A stretch of DNA of 64,000 nucleotides, taken from Periplaneta americana. Its lineage: Eukaryota > Arthropoda > Insecta > Blattodea > Blattidae. Below are positions 33,803-44,864 of the stretch, in pieces. The stretch lies in the NCBI RefSeq assembly GCF_040183065.1, contig NC_091132.1, positions 158,756,102 through 158,820,101 on the forward strand, written 5' to 3'. The notes beneath the pieces were generated by a model. It had not been told where the DNA came from, ran no database searches, and worked only from the letters and a program-made list of their open reading frames with translations. Position 1 is the first letter of the stretch. Each line of letters begins with the position of its first letter. The translations under genes and the position numbers were made by a program.

Positions 33803-34436
33803 TATAACGTACCGGTAACAACTATTATCGAAGCTACTGAAACCTAACCCAACCCAAGTTGGAAGTTTGTGTCGCATGCTGTAGAAAAGCCACATTTTTC
33901 TGTTATGGATGGGTAGAGCAACCTGTCTACTTTACAAAATCAGGTAAATCTTTCTTATGCCACAGCCACTAATAAATAAACATAAAATACCTTGAAAATT
34001 CCTTGGATTTAAAGTAATGAGTAATAGAAATTGACGTGATCACTGGAAGAAGTGTAAGCTCACCCGACCCGCCCTAAATACGTACCTTACTTATATACGA
34101 AAATCGTCGTGGGTGAACGAAGACAGTGGGTTTTAATGTTGCCAACATAGTAATATACACACCTAACCTAACCTTTCTCATAATACTACACACCTAATCA
34201 AACCTAACCTAACCTGTCACATAATACACACCTAATCAAACCTAACCAAACCTGTCACACAATACCACACACTGTAGTAACATTCCCCACATTGGTATCA
34301 TTTCGTTTTCATGTATTGCCGGCTCTGTCAATCGTGTCGGTTTCTATCTATACAGGAATAATATAGTTAATTACATTTCAATGAAGATTAACACCTCCAA
34401 GTTGAGTATGCCATTAAGTAAAACGTAACAATATAC

Positions 34437-34538
34437 CTCCCACTGAGCAGTCTTCTCTGTCACGCAACGACTTGGTGTCACGGTTCTTTTTACGTAAACT
34501 GGTATCACGGCATCAGTGATCACTTCATCGTGAACATG
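34437..34538 (-). CDS. candidate orphan exon, 34 codons, gene unknown
   Basis: The minus strand has a good acceptor (ATTGTTTTACAG), then an open segment beginning HVHDEVITDAVIPVYVKRT and ending CVTEKTAQWE, then a GAG|GTATAT donor. Length is divisible by three and the phase is 0-0. I do not recognise the peptide or any neighbouring exon. It could be a real exon of an unrelated gene, part of a transposon, or chance. Confidence 0.3.
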
Positions 34539-34559
34539 CTGTAAAACAATCTTATCCAA

Positions 34560-35329
34560 ATTACGTACTTCGTATTAATTGCTTCGTATTGACAGTTGAA
34601 ACAGGTGTATCAATCCACTATATCTGTGCACAAAGGTAAGTATTTTGTTACATTAAGCGTAAGTGACATGATCAGCTCTTCACAAACGGTATTTGGCCCA
34701 AAACCAAGATAGAACTCTTGGAGTAAACAGCATCCACACACTTTCCGCATGCATTCCAGTCCATGTGTTGTAAGCCTACGTCTGCTCATAGTGGCGATAT
34801 TTCATTTTTTGCTGTCGTATATAACAATTGGGCAATGGGAAGTCGTATTTACATTTGAAACTTTTGTGTTACGCTGTGCTATTGTTTTGCATTATGGTTG
34901 CATTGCGAGTAGGCCTACCTATAACATATGCGGGCGGTTTAGTCTTTCTGACAGCTTCAGTCTTCAATTCTCCGATTTGTTTGTACACCAGAATCATCAA
35001 CATTTTCATCTGTGCTCGTTTTTTTTTTCTGTATTACGGAGTTGTGGAATTATTTCACATACTAGTATGATATGATATTTATTAGTCAAACAGCATCTAT
35101 AACGTCATGGTGTACCTTCATATTTATGTATTTAGGAGACTCGTAACTTATCATTACATTATTTGCCATTTCATTACTTTTTCTCCTCATCAGCTACTTA
35201 TCTCTCCTCTGTTCCTATTGTTAAACTGATGACTTTCTCTACTCATCAGATCAAACACCACTTTTGTTGTCATCTATCAGCTTAGTTGACTACATAATTC
35301 AAACACAACACATTATATTCACAATATTC
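34560..35329. other. no gene recognised
   Basis: Plus-strand readings at 34749-35075 have no start context or domain that I recognise. Confidence 0.45.
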
Positions 35330-35865
35330 CCCTTTACTCTTTACTATATTAACACTATTCTCCTTTTTTATGTACTATATTAACACTATTCCCTTTTGCT
35401 CTTTGCTATATTAACACTAATCCTCTTAATTCTTTACTATTTTAACACTATTCTCCTTTACGTTTTACTATATTAACACTATTCCCTTTTGCTCTTTGCT
35501 ATATTAACACTAATCCTCTTAATTCTTTACTATATTAACACTATTCTCCTTTGCTCTTTACTATATTAACAGTATTCTCCTTTGCTCTTTACTATATTAA
35601 CACTATTCTCCTTTGCTCTTTACTATATTAACACTCATCCTTTTTATATATTATAGTGACACTGTTCCTTTTGCTCTTTACTATATGAACACTATTCCTA
35701 TTTGCTCTTACTATATTAACACTATTCCCCTTAACTACTTACTATATTAACGCTATTCTCCTTTACTCTTTACTGTATTGACACTATTCTCCCTTTTTTA
35801 TGTACTAAATTAACACTATTCCCATTTGCTCTTTACTATATTAACACTATTTCACTTAACTCATT
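35330..35865. repeat. minisatellite, about 31-bp unit
   Basis: About 17 imperfect copies of a unit like TTTACTATATTAACACTATT followed by CTCCTTTGCTC. Unit variants differ by one to four bases. Confidence 0.92.
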
Positions 35866-35879
35866 ACTATTTCCATTTA

Positions 35880-36515
35880 CTAGGTTTCGAAACATTAATC
35901 TTATTTCCTATGCCTTCACACTCATCCCTCACTTACCTCATTTCATCCATTCTCACTTTCCATGACTCTGGTTCAATCCTTTCAGCACAGTTCACTTGTA
36001 CCATATTTCTGTCTTTATTGTTATTGATATTCTCTTCAACATTGTTCCTAATTTTTCCCATCACTACTTCTTCTACAAATGCACTCACACTTTCTGCACT
36101 TTCTATTTCACTTACACTTGTCGAATCTTGTTTTCCATTCAACAAGTTCTTCTTACCTGCCTTAATCCCTCTTGTAACGTGTATCCTCTTCTTATCTACA
36201 CGCTTCTCTTTTAAAGCACCCATGTTCCTTATGTCGCTCTTGTTATTCTTCTTCGCTTGGGCCAGTCTTATTGCTGATGTCCACAACTTCATACGCGGCA
36301 TACAACGAATCTCGTTTCTGATTACAGGCTTGTTTTCATTTCCTCATTCAATAACCCTGAGTGGAATTCTGCTCAGTCCAGCTTCTTCTCCCGTTTCCAT
36401 AATATGATCTGAAACAATTTTTTGTCTAGGTCCAGAAGATGTCATTATTATTTCCATCCTTTCTTCTGCCTTTTCACGGATTAAATTTATGTCTTCTCCT
36501 ATTGAATGCTTAACT
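35880..36515 (-). other. open minus-strand stretch of unknown origin
   Basis: An ATG-started 122-codon reading (36301-35933) is basic and lysine-rich, starting MPRMKLWTSAIRLAQAKKNN. Upstream, another frame gives IGEDINLIREKAEERMEIIM. I do not recognise either. It may be part of a repeat-encoded ORF1. Confidence 0.3.
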
Positions 36516-36523
36516 ATTTCTTT

Positions 36524-37420
36524 CTTCGGAAAACGTATTATGTGTCTTTCACGTGTTAAAATTTATATAACCAACACAGCACAAACAGGCTGCATTCCGA
36601 AAAATGATACACAGACTACTCAACATACCAATGAACCAACATGATTACAAATAAGAGCTAAACACAATCAAATACATAGCACAAGAAAACGGATACAACC
36701 CCAACATAATACGAAAGACAAAACATAATAACAATAAACATAAAAATACAACACAAACACAAGAACACATAAAATAGATCACACTAACATATGAAAACAA
36801 AAACACACACAACCGCATTCAAGAAATTAAATTACAACATTGCACACAGAACAAATAATACTCTAAAAAAAACATTTCGACACACAAACAACACAAACAA
36901 ACAAATACAACCACACAGGCGTATACAAACTCAAATGTAACACCTGCAACAACTTCTACATAGGACAGACAGGCAGATCATTTCAAACACGTTACAAAGA
37001 AACATCACAGCCATAACAAAATTTAAACGCTTCCACATATGCAGAACACATCGCAAATGCTAACCACACATAAAAAGACATCAACACAGACATGGAAATT
37101 CTACACATCCAACCAAAAAGTCAGAAACTAAACACACCAGAACAATACGAAATATACAGACACACAAAAACACATCCAAATGAAATTCTGAACACACAAT
37201 TCAATTTCAGAACACACACACTCTTTGACTTCACATTACCCAACACAAACACACCCCCACAGGAAATAAAACAAAAGGCGCCTTAGACCAGCAGCAACCA
37301 GTTCTGATGATGGCCAATAGCAGGCCGAAACATGTTAACAAGGTAATATAAAATTTAACAGGTGAAAGACACATAATACGTTCTCCGAAGTGATATAGTG
37401 TTAAAAGATGTGTAATCAAG
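36524..37420 (+). mobile_element. Penelope-like element 3' part with GIY-YIG domain
   Basis: From 36570 the plus strand gives, with stops, RKMIHRLLNIPMN, YIAQENGYNPNIIRKTK, then at 36918 TGVYKLKCNTCNNFYIGQTG followed by RSFQTRYKE. GVY...FYIGQTGRS is the GIY-YIG nuclease core of Penelope-like elements, and the preceding segment matches the RT-to-nuclease linker. The 3' part contains GATGGCCAATAGCAGGCCGA. Inverted arms containing AAAGACACATAATACGTT lie at 36524-36566 and 37343-37400, in line with inverted partial copies typical of these elements. Coding is broken. Confidence 0.8.
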
Positions 37421-37439
37421 ATGTATATTTCTTTCTTCT

Positions 37440-37772
37440 GTGCCACTGTCTTCTTCTTCATACTCATCGCCCTGGTCTGTCTGCTGCATTCTTCCCTATT
37501 TTCGTTTATACCTGTATTGCGAATCCTGGATGATCGTCATTTTCAAAGCAGTACTCCACAACGTAGAATTTTCCATTTACTTTCAACTTATTGTCATACA
37601 GTTTCGCGAAATGTCCTTTCGCTCTAGCTGCTTTCATAAAAGGAAGCAGTAGTTTTCTTGTACTACTCACTTGAAATGACAATTCTTTTTCTACGCGCAA
37701 TTTTTAACCACTGAGCCATTTTCAATTATTGAAAGTGTCTTCCCTGATTCTTGTATTCCTAAACCTTATTAT
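37440..37772 (-). mobile_element. LINE ORF1 C-terminal part (split by the hAT at 37773)
   Basis: The minus strand reads ELSFQVSSTRKLLLPFMKAA, RAKGHFAKLYDNKLKVNGK and VEYCFENDD, matching the end of ORF1 proteins of insect LINEs. The N-terminal half continues beyond the inserted hAT at 39951-40400. Confidence 0.7.
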
Positions 37773-39950
37773 CAGGGAACGGATTTATATGGACTAAAAA
37801 TATATGAAATATGTAAATATATATGTAGTTATTTTTACCAAAATATGGAATTAAATATGGATTTTTACCAAAATATGGAATTAAATATGGACTTAAAATT
37901 ATAAAAAAATGACTATGTACGTTAAATATTGGTACATTTTAATCAAACTAAACAAAAAATATAATGGACGTACCTTATCTTCCAATGTAGTTTCAACAAA
38001 ACACAATTTTTATTGTCTGTTACCATAACAATAGGTTACAAACATTTCTTTCAAGTGCTGAAAAGTGAATCTTCTTCTATTGTCTCTGAGGATAGATTTA
38101 TACTGACTAAAAGAGCGTTCGACGTCACAAGAAGTAACTGGTACATAATTCAATTTCACAATGTCTGCTGGGGATAAGTCCAAGTTAATCTTCACTGTTG
38201 ATTCACCACTCATCACAGCAACAACCTTTTGTAGTTCTTCATATCCAGGGTTTTTTGAAAGTACAGTGTCCACCTTAGCTCTTACTGCATCTGCAACTTT
38301 ACCTCTACCACGATTCAGTTGTTCCACAGTACTATTTATAATTTCAAAACTTTCAGATAGTGAAAGGTGCCTATTTTGGAGACTTTTGAGCGTTTTTATG
38401 ATGCATGAAAATGTATGCTGAATGTGAGCTAAGTCATTTTTCACACTTATGTCACAGGTAACTGTTTTCGCAGTATCAATTGAGACTGCATCTTCAGAGT
38501 CCAATGCAAGGAGAACATTGTTAATAGAGTCTATATGTTCGGCATAATATTCAACTGCTTCTAGCCATGTACCCCATCTAGTTAAAATTGGCTTTGGTGG
38601 CAATGGAATTTCAGGGTACATTTCTTTCAACACGTTAACTCTACTGGGAGCTTTGAGAAATACTTTTTTCACTGATGAAATCAACAAATCTACTTTAGGG
38701 AAATTGTCTCTGACCACTTCTGCCACACGATGAAATGCATGCGCCACACAAGTAAAATGAGTCAATTTAGGATATACAACAGATAATGCTTGTCCAGCTT
38801 TGACCATATAAGGGGCAGCATCGCTAATAAAGAATAACACATTATCGTACAGGATACCCATAGCTTCGTTGAACAGTTTAACTATAGTTTTGTTATTGCA
38901 CTTTTCTAGAACATCACAATGTAAAAGAATTCGTTCAGAATATTGTTCACTTAACAAACCGATAACTACATTACCAACAAGTCTACCTTCTTTGTCGGGA
39001 GTCTCATCAATGGAAACCCAAATTGAACTATCTTTAATTTCATCTCTTATCTTCTGTATTGTCTCATCGTAGATGGATGGAGCATACGTCTTCCTAAGTG
39101 TTGACTCATCCGGGATTGTATGTTGAGTATATTTTTCAAGGAATTCCCTGAAGACCTTATTCTTTAGTTTGTAGAGAGGAATATCAGCAGAGATGAGAGA
39201 ACGGCACAGGTCGATGTTAAACTCAGATCTTACATTCGATGTTGTTGGTTGTGTTAAAAACAATTGTCTCTGCTTGGAATTTAGTTGTTTGTTGGCCTGA
39301 TGTTTACTAGTTGTAATGTGTTGTTGCACCAGGAACTTTTGTGTAGATGATACTGCACACTGACACAAATTACAAAATAATATTTTATTGTCAGTTGATA
39401 AACCATCTTCTTTAAATTCTGAAATGTAACTTGTTAGTTTTGATTTTAAATTGACTGAATGACGTACTTTTGGCATATTTACCGTCTTTATAGTATGATT
39501 TACAAAACTGAACCTATGTGTACTCTGACTGGCATTTAACTGTTGAGCTGCACAACTGAAGTCTGTTAAAAATTTTAAATTAAATTAATACAGTTTTGTA
39601 ACTTACTTTCCCATTGTTGATAGGACTGCTAATTTTCAAATAACTCTGATGTTAAAAGGATTACTGAACATGTGTTTAAATCTCTATTGTTGAAATGTAT
39701 TTTTAAAAGTTAATGGAATTTTGTTTTGTTTTATTGTTAAACCTAATATAATATGGACTGTTTTATATGAAATATGGAAAATATATGGAAATTAACGAAA
39801 ATATGTACTAAACTCTAAAATATGGAAAAATATGGAAAATAAAAGTAGGATTTTTCAACACTACACATTGTGAAACATAAAGATAATGCAAAATATAAAT
39901 TATATTAGCTTTATAAGTAAATATGTATTTACATATAAATCCTTTCCCTG
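37773..39950 (-). mobile_element. complete hAT transposon, 2,178 bp
   Basis: Left end CAGGGAACGGATTTATATGG and right end reverse-complemented CAGGGAAAGGATTTATATGT are flanked by perfect 8-bp duplications CTTATTAT (37765-37772 and 39951-39958). One uninterrupted transposase ORF fills the centre. ATATGGAAAT-like motifs repeat next to both ends. It split a LINE ORF1. Perfect TSDs and an open ORF suggest a recent insertion. Confidence 0.95.
38010..39476 (-). CDS. hAT-family transposase, 488 aa, apparently intact
   Basis: DNA transposase that would cut and paste elements with CAGGGA-CGGATTT ends. A true ATG opens [14 protein letters not shown]. Residues C35, C38, H53 and H59 form a BED-type finger. 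Catalytic-type residues are in place: D157 (VSIDETPD), D219 ([10 protein letters not shown]) and E453 ([11 protein letters not shown]). C243/H246 ([11 protein letters not shown]) and R300-W301 (TRWGTW) are also conserved. The C-terminal [20 protein letters not shown] is the dimerisation segment. No stop or shift interrupts it. It resembles the CGGBP1-related hAT group, which is recognition only. It lies alone between the TIRs; 265-475 bases separate it from the ends. Expression is not shown by sequence. Confidence 0.93.
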   Translation of the reverse strand: MPKVRHSVNLKSKLTSYISEFKEDGLSTDNKILFCNLCQCAVSSTQKFLVQQHITTSKHQANKQLNSKQRQLFLTQPTTSNVRSEFNIDLCRSLISADIPLYKLKNKVFREFLEKYTQHTIPDESTLRKTYAPSIYDETIQKIRDEIKDSSIWVSIDETPDKEGRLVGNVVIGLLSEQYSERILLHCDVLEKCNNKTIVKLFNEAMGILYDNVLFFISDAAPYMVKAGQALSVVYPKLTHFTCVAHAFHRVAEVVRDNFPKVDLLISSVKKVFLKAPSRVNVLKEMYPEIPLPPKPILTRWGTWLEAVEYYAEHIDSINNVLLALDSEDAVSIDTAKTVTCDISVKNDLAHIQHTFSCIIKTLKSLQNRHLSLSESFEIINSTVEQLNRGRGKVADAVRAKVDTVLSKNPGYEELQKVVAVMSGESTVKINLDLSPADIVKLNYVPVTSCDVERSFSQYKSILRDNRRRFTFQHLKEMFVTYCYGNRQ

Positions 39951-40400
39951 CTTATTATAATGGTCTTATTTACTCTGCCTCCTAATCTATATGTTTCCTC
40001 GATGTGCTCTTCAAATTCAAAATTAAAAACCACTTTACACAGCTCACATCCTGTCTCGAAACTTTCCTCTTCTTTCTTTCAACCCCTTTCTTCTCCACCA
40101 AAAATGATTAGGCTTCTTTTCCTCATAATGTATTCAGAATCACTTACTTTCTTCCTTAGACGATTATTCTCATTTAGCAACTCCTCCATCTTCACACTGA
40201 TGTTATCCACCCTCGAGTTCTAAGTTTTCTAATGAGTGAGACTTCTGTGTTGCTTCCCTCTGGTTTAACCCTGTCATGTCTTGCACTGCTTCACTGCCTA
40301 ATTCACTTGTTTCATCTCTTGCTATCTCCTGTTCTATTCACTTTTCCATTTTTGTGTTATGAAAATTTCACTTTTACTACCAGTTTAACGCAGGTATCAC
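39951..40400 (-). mobile_element. LINE ORF1 N-terminal part
   Basis: With shifts the minus strand reads SVKMEELLNENNRLRKKVSD, YIMRKRSLIIFGGEERG and TYRLGGRVNKTIII, the coiled-coil and following region of insect LINE ORF1 proteins. It continues at 37772 on the other side of the hAT insertion. Confidence 0.65.
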
Positions 40401-40413
40401 ATACTAGTAAGTA

Positions 40414-41361
40414 CAGTCAACTCTGGATATAGTGAACTCGGTTATAGTGAACATTCGGCTATAGTGATCCTAAATCATTGGTTGCGACCCACAAACATTA
40501 AAAAGTACATTAATGTTTCCGTTTATAGTGAACCTCGCTTCGGTTATAGTGAACCTTGTATCCTGACAAATTCTTATTTGAAGTCAGATCTTCTTGTATA
40601 AAATTGAGAGAATGTGTTGAGAACAACATTCTAAGTTTCTTACTCCTTTAGTCGAAGGAGAAAGGAAGGATCAGTGATTCCTAGAGAATGGACTGTGCTG
40701 TAAATCCAGGCAACACGTGACGACCTTGCCTCACTCCACCATCGAAGAGTTGACATTCTGTTCTCAGGCACTTTACTCTACTGTTATTTCTAATCCTCCA
40801 CCGTCAAGGGGTTGCCTTTTGTTCTCAGAAACATTTCCTTATGACGGATAGCATCGAAACAACAGAAAATGAAATTGTCTTCTTTTATGAAAAGGGGACG
40901 GTCATTATGTCCAGAGTATAAATGAAGGTAAGATTTAGATGGCTTTCAAACTCCATCAACCTTCTCCCAGTTCCCATTAAGTGACCCGAGAAATTCCAAG
41001 GCTGAGTACGCAGTCACACCATAACAGCGTTTGTCATTTCTACCTGATGTAGTGTTTCAACAGTGAATGTACTGTATAAAATTGTCGAAGCGTAAAGTGT
41101 TTTCTTTGGAAGATAAGGCGAATATTATAAGTGGCATTGAACGTGGTTTTTCGCAAACGGACATGGGCCAACAGCATAGTTTAAGTAAATCAACTGTGAG
41201 TAACAGTATACAGTGTAATCTATTCCACAACAATGAAATATTTTATTTTCTTGTCCACAATTCCATCCATTTCAGTCATTTAAGGTTAGGGGAGAGACAC
41301 TTCGGATATAGTGAACGAAATATGCAAGTCCGCAGAGGTTCACTATATCTGGAGTTCGCTG
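40414..41361 (+). mobile_element. pogo/Tigger-like element, internally deleted, 948 bp
   Basis: The ends CAGTCAACTCTGGATATAGT and, inverted, CAGCGAACTCCAGATATAGT are flanked by TA (40412-40413 and 41362-41363). At 41067 a reading has KLSKRKVFSLEDKANIISGI and QTDMGQQHSLSKSTVSNSI, the CENP-B/pogo N-terminal helix-turn-helix. The DDE domain is absent. TATAGTGAAC repeats are frequent near both ends. It ends 50 bases before the acceptor of the plus-strand zinc-finger gene's first coding exon. Confidence 0.88.
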
Positions 41362-41416
41362 TATATCAAAATAGCATGTCAATTTGAGATTCTTACTATT
41401 GTCTTTTTCAGTCGTG

Positions 41417-41509
41417 ATGTATGTGATCAAGATGGAACCTAACACTGACTTCAAGGCAACAGAAAGAAGTGTTAACACAGAAATGGAAGAGTGGAAACCT
41501 TTATCTGAG
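41417..41509 (+). CDS. second zinc-finger gene, exon 1 (start codon)
   Basis: The acceptor TGTCTTTTTCAG ends at 41411. The ATG at 41417 starts MYVIKMEPNTDFKATERSVN; 31 codons run to a GAG|GTATCC donor (41509/41510), phase 0. It is the counterpart of 16656-16751 in the minus-strand gene, which has the same VIKME opening and the same ending (KPL-x-E, then GT). A non-coding upstream exon is implied. The finger exon downstream is broken, so a full zinc-finger protein is unlikely. Confidence 0.75.
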
Positions 41510-41838
41510 GTATCCCATATTGAGAGCGATAACTAGTTACTACTTATTTTCAAAATACGTAGCTTATATCAATATAACTTATCCTGCGGCGGAAAAACCA
41601 TCCTAGAATGACTGGGCGCGACTTAAAACCATGTATCATATAGCTATTCATTTACATGCTGCGTTACGAGACTTTTCGTAGGCTACAAATTATGTTACTA
41701 CTGACTCTGGAGTGTGTAAACGTGCGTTTGTTGACATCAGGGCTTAATAATAAAGTGAAGATACATTGAAAATAGTCGCTGGTTTTTCATGATCAAGTAC
41801 ATATGATTATTGCATAATTATTATGTTGTGTGTTGCAG

Positions 41839-41976
41839 GAAGTAAATATATTAGATCTGCAAGTGACTGGGATAAAGACAGAATGTACAGACTACACCTA
41901 TGATCTAAAAACCGAAATGACATTTGATGAAACTCCTGTGCCAATCGACTTTCCCGTCTTGAAAAGTGAAGCCGAG
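41839..41976 (+). CDS. second zinc-finger gene, acidic exon copy B1
   Basis: The acceptor TGTGTGTTGCAG ends at 41838 and the donor is GAG|GTGTGT at 41976/41977. It has 46 codons, phase 0-0, reading EVNILDLQVTGIKTECTDYT ... FDETPVPIDFPVLKSEAE. It is nearly identical to B2 (43030-43167). The two share flanks from about 41805 to 42055, so they are a tandem duplication. Inclusion of one or both copies keeps the frame. Confidence 0.8.
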
Positions 41977-42055
41977 GTGTGTGCAGTTTATAAAGTAACT
42001 TGGTCGGCAGTTTTCCCTGTGTTACCTAATGGCTGATATGACTGCTACATTCAGG

Positions 42056-42976
42056 CAGGGTTGCCAGATAAAGGAAACACAACCGTCGTACCAACATATG
42101 AAAAATGTCGTACTTCAGCTAAAAATTTATTGTCGTACATTCCTAACCTTACTATTTTTTTTTTTTTATAGATAATGTGTACAAACATATTTCAAATAGA
42201 ACTAACAGGGGGGTTTCATAGGCCTATTTATAATTATACTAGCAAATTTTTGTTCAAATGATTACTAATTATTATTATTCACATCGAAAATGACATTTAA
42301 CATTCAAACAAATCACCATTTCTTCATCAACACTGTCAACTCCGTAAAGCATGCATGATGACGCTTGATCAGAAACATTTTCATTCTACTGAAAATCAGC
42401 AGAAACTTGTCTTTGGCCAGCTCGACAGCAGATATTTAATATCAGTCAGTGCTTCAGCTGATGATAATTAATCCACCTGCAGTCGATTCATATCCAATAC
42501 CTCTATAATCGGTGCTTTAGACTTCTTAATGCTACTGCAGTACTATTTAAATGATAAAAGACTTCCACTGCCAAATATCTAAGGAAGTTAGCAGATCTCT
42601 GAGCTCATATCACTCTGATATAAATAACTGCGCAGTAGAATGAAACCTAAAGCCGAAGATGACAAATTATGACTTGCGTGGCAAGCGTAGTCACCATATT
42701 GATTTTAAAAGCATCTTCTATCCCTTTAAAGGATGTTTTTTTTATATTAGTCAACGACATACTGAATGAAGAAAATTTGTCTAAAAAAGAAAACGGATGA
42801 ATTAACCTTCAATTTTATTTTAATTATAGACTAACATTGTAAGTTCCAAAATAATTTTGGATCTTCATTAAAATAGCCGTACAAAATTGCGTACGACAAA
42901 GAGTTAGTTCGTACCTCGTACAATTAGTGAAAAAAGTCGTATGCGTACGACTATAGTCGTAAGTATGGCAACCCTA
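42056..42976. mobile_element. non-autonomous hAT element, 921 bp, related to the 3.4-kb element
   Basis: CAGGGTTGCCAG at the left and TGGCAACCCTA at the right (last base altered) are flanked by CATTCAGG duplications (42048-42055 and 42977-42984). Internal blocks match the element at 24628-28033 (for example AAGCATGCATGATGACGCTT versus its AGGCGTGCACGATGACGCTT). No transposase remains. It landed in the intron just after exon B1, after the exon was duplicated. Confidence 0.9.
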
Positions 42977-43029
42977 CATTCAGGTGGCCATGTAATTATG
43001 TCATAATTATTATGTTATGTGTGTTACAG

Positions 43030-43167
43030 GAAAGAAATATATTAGATCTGCAAGTGACTGGAATAAAGACAGAATGTACGGACCACACCTATGATCTAAA
43101 AACCGAAATCATATTCGGTGAAACTCCTGTGCCAGTCGACTTTCCCGTCTTGAAAAGTGAAGCCAAG
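43030..43167 (+). CDS. second zinc-finger gene, acidic exon copy B2
   Basis: The acceptor ATGTGTGTTACAG ends at 43029 and the donor is AAG|GTGTGT at 43167/43168; 46 codons, phase 0-0 (ERNILDLQVTGIKTECTDHT ... FGETPVPVDFPVLKSEAK). It differs from B1 at a handful of codons. Like exon 2 of the minus-strand gene it starts with ERN, so it may be closer to the ancestral form. Confidence 0.8.
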
Positions 43168-43410
43168 GTGTGTGCAGTTTATAAAGTAATTTGGTCGGTA
43201 GATTTCCCTGTGTTACGTAATGACTAATATGACTGCTACATTCAGGTGACCAGGGGATACGATTTTTTCTCTTATGCTGTCCATTTCTTCATCCTTTATC
43301 TTTCTGGAATCTTTCCCACTCCAATTTTGTCGTAGAGACAACAATGCTGAACGTTCACTAAATCATAAACATTTTGATAATTTCATTTCTGCCTATAATT
43401 TATACCATAT

Positions 43411-44205
43411 CTTGTGGCTTTTAAGGAACCCGGAAGTTCATTGCCACCCTCACATAAGTCTGCCATCGGTCCCTATCCTGAGCAAGATTAATCCAATCTG
43501 TACCATCTTATCCCACCTACCTCAAATCCATTTCAATATTATCCTTCCATCTAGGCCTACGTCTCGGCCTCCACAAAAATCTTTTTCCCTCTAGCCTCTG
43601 AACTAACACTCTATATCCATTTCTGGATTCGCCTATACGTGCTAAATACACTTTCCATCACAAAAGTCTGGATTTAATGTTCCTCATTATATCAGGTGAA
43701 GAATAAAATGCATGCAGTTCTGCATTATGTAACTTTCTCCATTCTCCTGTAACTTCATCCCTCTTAGCCCCAAATATTTTCCTAAGAACCTTTTCTCCGA
43801 CACCCTTAACTTCTGTTCTTCTCTCAGAGTGAAAGTCCAAGTTTCACAACCATACAGAAGAGCTTGTAATATAATTATTTTATAAATTCTGTCATCTTTT
43901 CTGGGAACAGACTGGATGATAAGAGCTTCTGAACCGAATAATAACACGCATTTCCCATATTTATTCTGCTTATAATTTCCTCCCGAGTATCCTTCATATT
44001 TGTTGATGTTGCTCCAAGATATTTGAATTTTTCCATCTTTTCAACAGATAAATTTGCAATTTTTATATTTACATTCTGGTCACAAGACATAATCAATTAA
44101 TCATATACTTCTTCTTTTTGGGATTTACTTCCATACTTATCTCTTTACTTGTTTCAAGTAAAATTCTCATTTTTTCTCTAATAGTTTGTATTTTACCATA
44201 TCTGC
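43411..44205 (-). mobile_element. LINE fragment (family L-a)
   Basis: The same 3' region as 6372-7165: reversed, it has VGEKVLRKIFGAKRDEVTGE, ALLYGCETWTFTLREEQ and KMEKFKYLGATSTNM. It has frameshifts and lies in the intron after exon B2. Confidence 0.85.
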
Positions 44206-44729
44206 TTTTAATATAATATAATTGGGCCGCTCTCAGTTAATCCTGTAGTAGGTGGCCAAATTGTTGTGTGCATCTCTTTTACGAAATATACTTAATTTTG
44301 TCGATTTTAATTTCCCTTTTGAACGTAGTTTATTAACCAAACTCCACATATTTTGAGCCTATTAATTGAAACCAGCTTCTTATAACCATGCACTAATATG
44401 ACAAATCACAAAGCCTATTTCATAGTTCGTTGTTCATCCTCCACCGACTCTACAGGAGCAGCCTCACAATGACTGTCACTTGGGGACAAAGAATGACTCA
44501 TGTCTTCGCGTCCAACTCCTTCAGTAAATCAATAGACGTGATTGGGAACAATAAAATCGAACTAGAGGAGGCGTTTCGTAGAAAACTATTTCACTACTGA
44601 TTCTGGAGAGTCTATACATACTTTCATTGATATCAAGATTTGATAATAGCGTGAAGAGGTACTAAAATTAATCACTGGTGTTTCGTCAACAACCACATGT
44701 GATATATTACATAATTATGATTTCCGTAA
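44206..44729 (+). other. intronic; upstream part is a copy of the flank of exon B1
   Basis: 44570-44729 parallels 41670-41838 (CTACTGATTCTGGAG, GAC/TATCA-GG/AT-TAATAAT, TGGT-TTTC-T-A). This places B3 in the same duplication series. Confidence 0.65.
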
Positions 44730-44864
44730 GCCAATGTATCAGATCTGCACATGACTAAAATAAAGAGTGAATGTGTGGACAAGAGCTATGATACGAAATC
44801 AGAACCCACATTTGATGAAACACCTGTGCCATTTGACTGTCTCATCGTAAAGAGTATTGTTGAG
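44730..44864 (+). pseudogene. decayed acidic exon copy B3
   Basis: The reading VSDLHMTKIKSECVDKSYDT ... FDETPVPFDCLIVKSIVE runs 45 codons to a GAG|GTGCAT donor. It clearly derives from the B1/B2 exon. The expected acceptor CAG reads TAA at the aligned position, and one codon is lost at the start. Skipping it keeps the frame. It is therefore probably no longer spliced in, although a nearby cryptic site cannot be excluded. Confidence 0.75.

Noticed and set aside
33489-33895. Cysteine/valine-rich minus-strand readings
   Set aside because: They are translations of the (AC)n microsatellite.
35330-35865. CRISPR-like array
   Set aside because: Units are contiguous without unique spacers, and the DNA is eukaryotic.
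35826-36407. 193-codon hydrophobic plus-strand reading resembling a membrane protein
   Set aside because: It lies opposite a lysine-rich reading and starts in the pyrimidine-rich minisatellite; hydrophobicity comes from T-rich codons.
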